From contig CAZFME010000098.1 of NCBI GenBank assembly GCA_964520055.1, positions 1 through 8,114 on the forward strand: a stretch of DNA of 8,114 nucleotides, read 5' to 3'. This stretch comes from DUNY01 sp964520055. Lineage in GTDB: Bacteria > Bacillota > Thermosediminibacteria > Thermosediminibacterales > Tepidanaerobacteraceae. The stretch's first letter is position 1; each line of letters opens with the position of its first letter. The notes below the pieces were generated by a model that saw only the letters and a program-made list of their open reading frames with translations, was not told the DNA's origin and ran no database searches. Both the position numbers and the translations under genes were made by a program. Below are positions 6,704 to 8,114 of the stretch, piece after piece.

Positions 6704-7379
6704 TGCTATATACCCCTCTTTCCTCATCTCTTACTAAATTGCCTTTTTCAAGTTGGACAACCCTTTTCTTCATGGAATCCACCAATTCTCTGGCATGGGA
6801 AGCAACCACCACGGTAGTACCCCGCTTATTAATATCATCCAAAAGGCTCATAATATCCCATGAAGTATCCGGATCAAGGTTGCCGGTGGGTTCGTCGGCG
6901 ATGAGGATATCGGGATTGTTCACCAGAGCTCGGGCCAATGCTATTCTTTGCTGTTCTCCGCCGGAAAGTTCCGAAGGCTTTGCCTTGGCCTTATGAGCTA
7001 AACCTACTCTATCTAAAACATGCGGTACTCTTTTTCTTATATCCCTACCATATGCCTCAACAACTTCCATTGCAAAGGATACATTCTCATAAACGGTTTT
7101 CTCCGGCAATAGTCTGCAATCCTGAAAGACTATGCCCATACGGCGCCTTAAATAAGGTATTTCTCGAGGCCTAAGCCTAGTTATGTTTTTCCCCCCGAAA
7201 AAAATTTGTCCTCTTGTGGGCAATTCTTCTCGAAATAAGAGTTTTATTAAAGTGGATTTTCCAGCCCCGCTTGGGCCAACAATAAAAACGAATTCTCCCT
7301 TTGAAATTTTCAAGTTTATATCTTTAAGGGCGACTTGACCACCCGGATACATCTTGGTAACCCCATAAGTTTCAATCAA
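6693..7379 (-). CDS. ftsE: Cell-division ATP-binding protein FtsE
   Basis: Cytoplasmic ATPase of the FtsEX complex, 228 residues from a TTG at 7379, the usual FtsE length. In that numbering: Walker A GPSGAGKST (35-43), Q-loop Gln86 in VFQD, ABC signature LSGGEQQR (138-145), Walker B ILIADEP with Asp162/Glu163, and the switch His195 in SHAREL. The family-typical KTVYENVSFAMEV and PTGNLDPDTSWDIM are also present. Start choice: an upstream ATG at 7400 has no SD, while GGAGTGAT (7384-7391) is well placed for TTG 7379 (8 nt from GGAG). The resulting start M-I-E-T-Y-G-V-T-K-M-Y-P matches the canonical FtsE beginning. It is the first gene of the - strand operon. The rare TTG start may limit FtsE translation. 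The 11-nt overlap with ftsX fits obligate complex formation. Confidence 0.95.
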   Translation of the reverse strand: MIETYGVTKMYPGGQVALKDINLKISKGEFVFIVGPSGAGKSTLIKLLFREELPTRGQIFFGGKNITRLRPREIPYLRRRMGIVFQDCRLLPEKTVYENVSFAMEVVEAYGRDIRKRVPHVLDRVGLAHKAKAKPSELSGGEQQRIALARALVNNPDILIADEPTGNLDPDTSWDIMSLLDDINKRGTTVVVASHARELVDSMKKRVVQLEKGNLVRDEERGVYSNET

Positions 7380-7415
7380 ATTTATCACTCCAAATGCCAT
7401 TTAGTTACATATATT

Positions 7416-7430
7416 TTAAACTTCGACGTC
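7416..7430 (-). repeat. Direct repeat copy 1 upstream of ftsE
   Basis: TTAAACTTCGACGTC on the + strand, matching 7476-7490 at 13 of 15 positions. The first ten bases are identical. It overlaps a TTGACG -35-like hexamer (7427-7432, - strand) and ends 37 nt before the TTG start of ftsE. It may be an operator half or binding site; the role is unknown. Confidence 0.5.
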
Positions 7431-7475
7431 AACTGTAAAAATCCTTCAAAAAATATGTTTAAAATCCGGAATTTC

Positions 7476-7490
7476 TTAAACTTCGTCGGC
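7476..7490 (-). repeat. Direct repeat copy 2 upstream of ftsE
   Basis: TTAAACTTCGTCGGC on the + strand, exactly 60 nt from copy 1. It lies at the expected transcription start of the candidate promoter at 7498-7527. Two sites in the same orientation at this distance are consistent with a regulator binding both, but this is inferred from the pattern alone. Confidence 0.5.
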
Positions 7491-7497
7491 ATTATTA

Positions 7498-7527
7498 AAT
7501 ATATCATCAAATATACCTTACTCTCAA
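7498..7527 (-). promoter_or_regulatory. Candidate promoter for the ftsEX operon
   Basis: On the - strand, TTGAGA (7527-7522) and TATATT (7503-7498) are separated by 18 nt. Transcription would start near 7491, giving a leader of roughly 110 nt to the ftsE TTG. A second, weaker option uses TTGACG (7432-7427), with no clearly placed -10 behind it. The region is AT-rich, so chance matches are likely. Position upstream of the operon is the main support. Confidence 0.35.
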
Positions 7528-7640
7528 CATTCGAATATCATTTTCAGACAAGCTCAGGCGAAATAAGGAGATTTGCCAGGCAATATTTATTCTTTTTCAC
7601 AAAAAACGATACACTTCCCACATAACGGCAAGATAAAAGG

Positions 7641-7668
7641 AAGATGTCAGGGTTGATCCTGACATCTT
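7641..7668 (-). other. Perfect 11-bp hairpin in the ftsE-GH130 gap, possible second terminator
   Basis: AAGATGTCAGG (7641-7651) and CCTGACATCTT (7658-7668) form a perfect 11-bp stem with a 6-nt loop. On the - strand it is followed by the T-rich CCTTTTATCTT, so it could catch transcripts reading through from the GH130 gene. On the + strand no T tract follows. It could also be a short palindromic repeat or part of a remnant element. The structure is certain and the function is not. Confidence 0.5.
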
Positions 7669-7811
7669 ATAAGTTAATCTGTTCTTCGTATGACTCAACT
7701 CTTCTCCAATGATAAGTTTGACAATAATTTCAGCAATAAGGTTGTTGATGGAGCTCTGGGCTTTTTATGGAAAAACTATTTATTTGTGTTGTAAGGTATG
7801 ATGCAATATAT

Positions 7812-7845
7812 AAAAAAAGGTGACACAGAACGTCCCCTGTCACCT
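7812..7845 (-). terminator. Rho-independent terminator of the GH130 gene
   Basis: On the - strand AGGTGACA (7845-7838) pairs perfectly with TGTCACCT (7825-7818) around a 12-nt loop. Seven further A residues on + (7812-7818, the last shared with the stem) give a T tract in the transcript. The stem starts directly after the GH130 stop codon. The loop contains GGGGACGTTC, a core I associate from memory with short palindromic repeats in clostridial intergenic DNA, so this terminator may be a captured repeat unit. Confidence 0.82.
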
Positions 7846-8114
7846 CTACCTGCGATTGTCGATTCTCCCCCTTACTTCCGCAGGAATCATATCACCTACG
7901 GTGCCGGTAGCAAGACAAATATAGGTATCGGCAGCACCGTAATATACTAAAATCTTGTCGTCCACGTCAAGGATCTGTTTATCCTCGGCGGGAACCGCAC
8001 CACAGGTAAAAACCACATTTGGCACCCAGCACTCGTCTTTTTTGCCTATCTCACATTCGGTCTCAGGGGACAATGTAGGGTTAGGCGATCGGTACAAAAG
8101 GCGACCGGGGTCTT
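7846..8114 (-). CDS. GH130 family beta-mannoside phosphorylase, C-terminal fragment (5' end outside window)
   Basis: The last 88 residues of a gene entering from the right edge; the frame stays open to the border (D-P-G-R-L-L-Y-R-S-P-N-P), so the start is missing. The pattern YRSPNPTLSPE, then VPNVVFTCGAV, then ILVYYGAADTYICLATG is the C-terminal blade signature of glycoside hydrolase family 130. These are five-bladed beta-propellers that phosphorolyse beta-mannosides such as mannosyl-glucose or mannooligosaccharides, releasing mannose 1-phosphate. The catalytic Asp and phosphate-binding residues lie in the missing part, so the substrate and activity cannot be judged. FTCGAV replaces the more usual FPCGAV or FPTGAV. 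An internal TTG (8097) can look like a start but is a leucine codon. A terminator follows immediately, so this gene ends its own transcript and is not part of the ftsEX operon. Confidence 0.86.
   Translation of the reverse strand, partial: DPGRLLYRSPNPTLSPETECEIGKKDECWVPNVVFTCGAVPAEDKQILDVDDKILVYYGAADTYICLATGTVGDMIPAEVRGRIDNRR

Larger units (their letters stand above)
7380..7845. other. Long intergenic region between ftsE and the GH130 gene
   Basis: About 465 nt without a convincing gene. From the ftsE side it holds the ftsE SD, two direct repeats, candidate promoter elements, a plain AT-rich stretch, the 7641-7668 hairpin, a stretch with several short open frames on both strands (about 7600-7810) that lack SD sites and contradict one another, and the GH130 terminator. 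The middle part may be a decayed gene or mobile element, but I recognise none. Confidence 0.6.

Noticed and set aside
6704..6727. Upstream ATG for FtsX adding eight residues
   Set aside because: No good SD precedes it, and the downstream ATG has GAGGGG at 9 nt and the canonical FtsX N terminus.
7335..7625. 96-codon + strand open frame covering the start of ftsE and the gap
   Set aside because: It overlaps the ftsE coding start antisense, has no SD and no recognisable motif, and covers the promoter region. Treated as a chance frame.

Overview
The window looks like chromosomal DNA of a low-GC, Gram-positive-type bacterium, most likely a clostridial Firmicute. The evidence is strong Shine-Dalgarno (SD) sites (AGGAGGAG, GGAGGAGG), AT-rich third positions, GTG/TTG starts, a MetQ lipoprotein, and an ftsE-ftsX-peptidoglycan hydrolase-ctp gene order related to that around ftsEX in Bacillus. 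A genus cannot be named safely from this sequence.

Layout. The left end (+ strand) holds the 3' end of metI and complete metQ, the permease and lipoprotein of a methionine ABC importer, closed by a strong terminator (1272-1314). A free-standing Asp/Glu-racemase-family gene follows on the + strand (1376-2035) with its own candidate promoter. A five-gene block then runs on the - strand from about 7379 down to 2120: ftsE, ftsX, a PcsB/CwlO-like M23 peptidoglycan hydrolase, an S41 carboxyl-terminal processing protease, and a polytopic membrane protein with a C-terminal PDZ domain resembling MinJ/SwrAB. Gaps are 0-46 nt and two junctions overlap, so this is almost certainly one operon. A roughly 465-nt gap (7380-7845) contains candidate ftsE promoters, a pair of direct repeats exactly 60 nt apart, an 11-bp hairpin and a terminator. 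The right end (- strand) is the 3' part of a GH130 mannoside phosphorylase gene.

How the genes work together. FtsE (ATPase) and FtsX (membrane subunit) form a mechanotransmission complex that activates an extracellular coiled-coil hydrolase. The M23 protein directly downstream has both the PcsB-type coiled coil and an intact zinc site, so it is the obvious client. The Ctp protease and the PDZ membrane protein in the same transcript suggest that hydrolase activity or abundance, or divisome placement, is also controlled by proteolysis and a PDZ scaffold. That last step is inference.

No CRISPR array, rRNA, tRNA, intact insertion sequence or clearly novel defence system is visible. The most interesting items are the composition of the five-gene division/cell-wall operon, the repeat pair in its promoter region, and a racemase beside a methionine importer.
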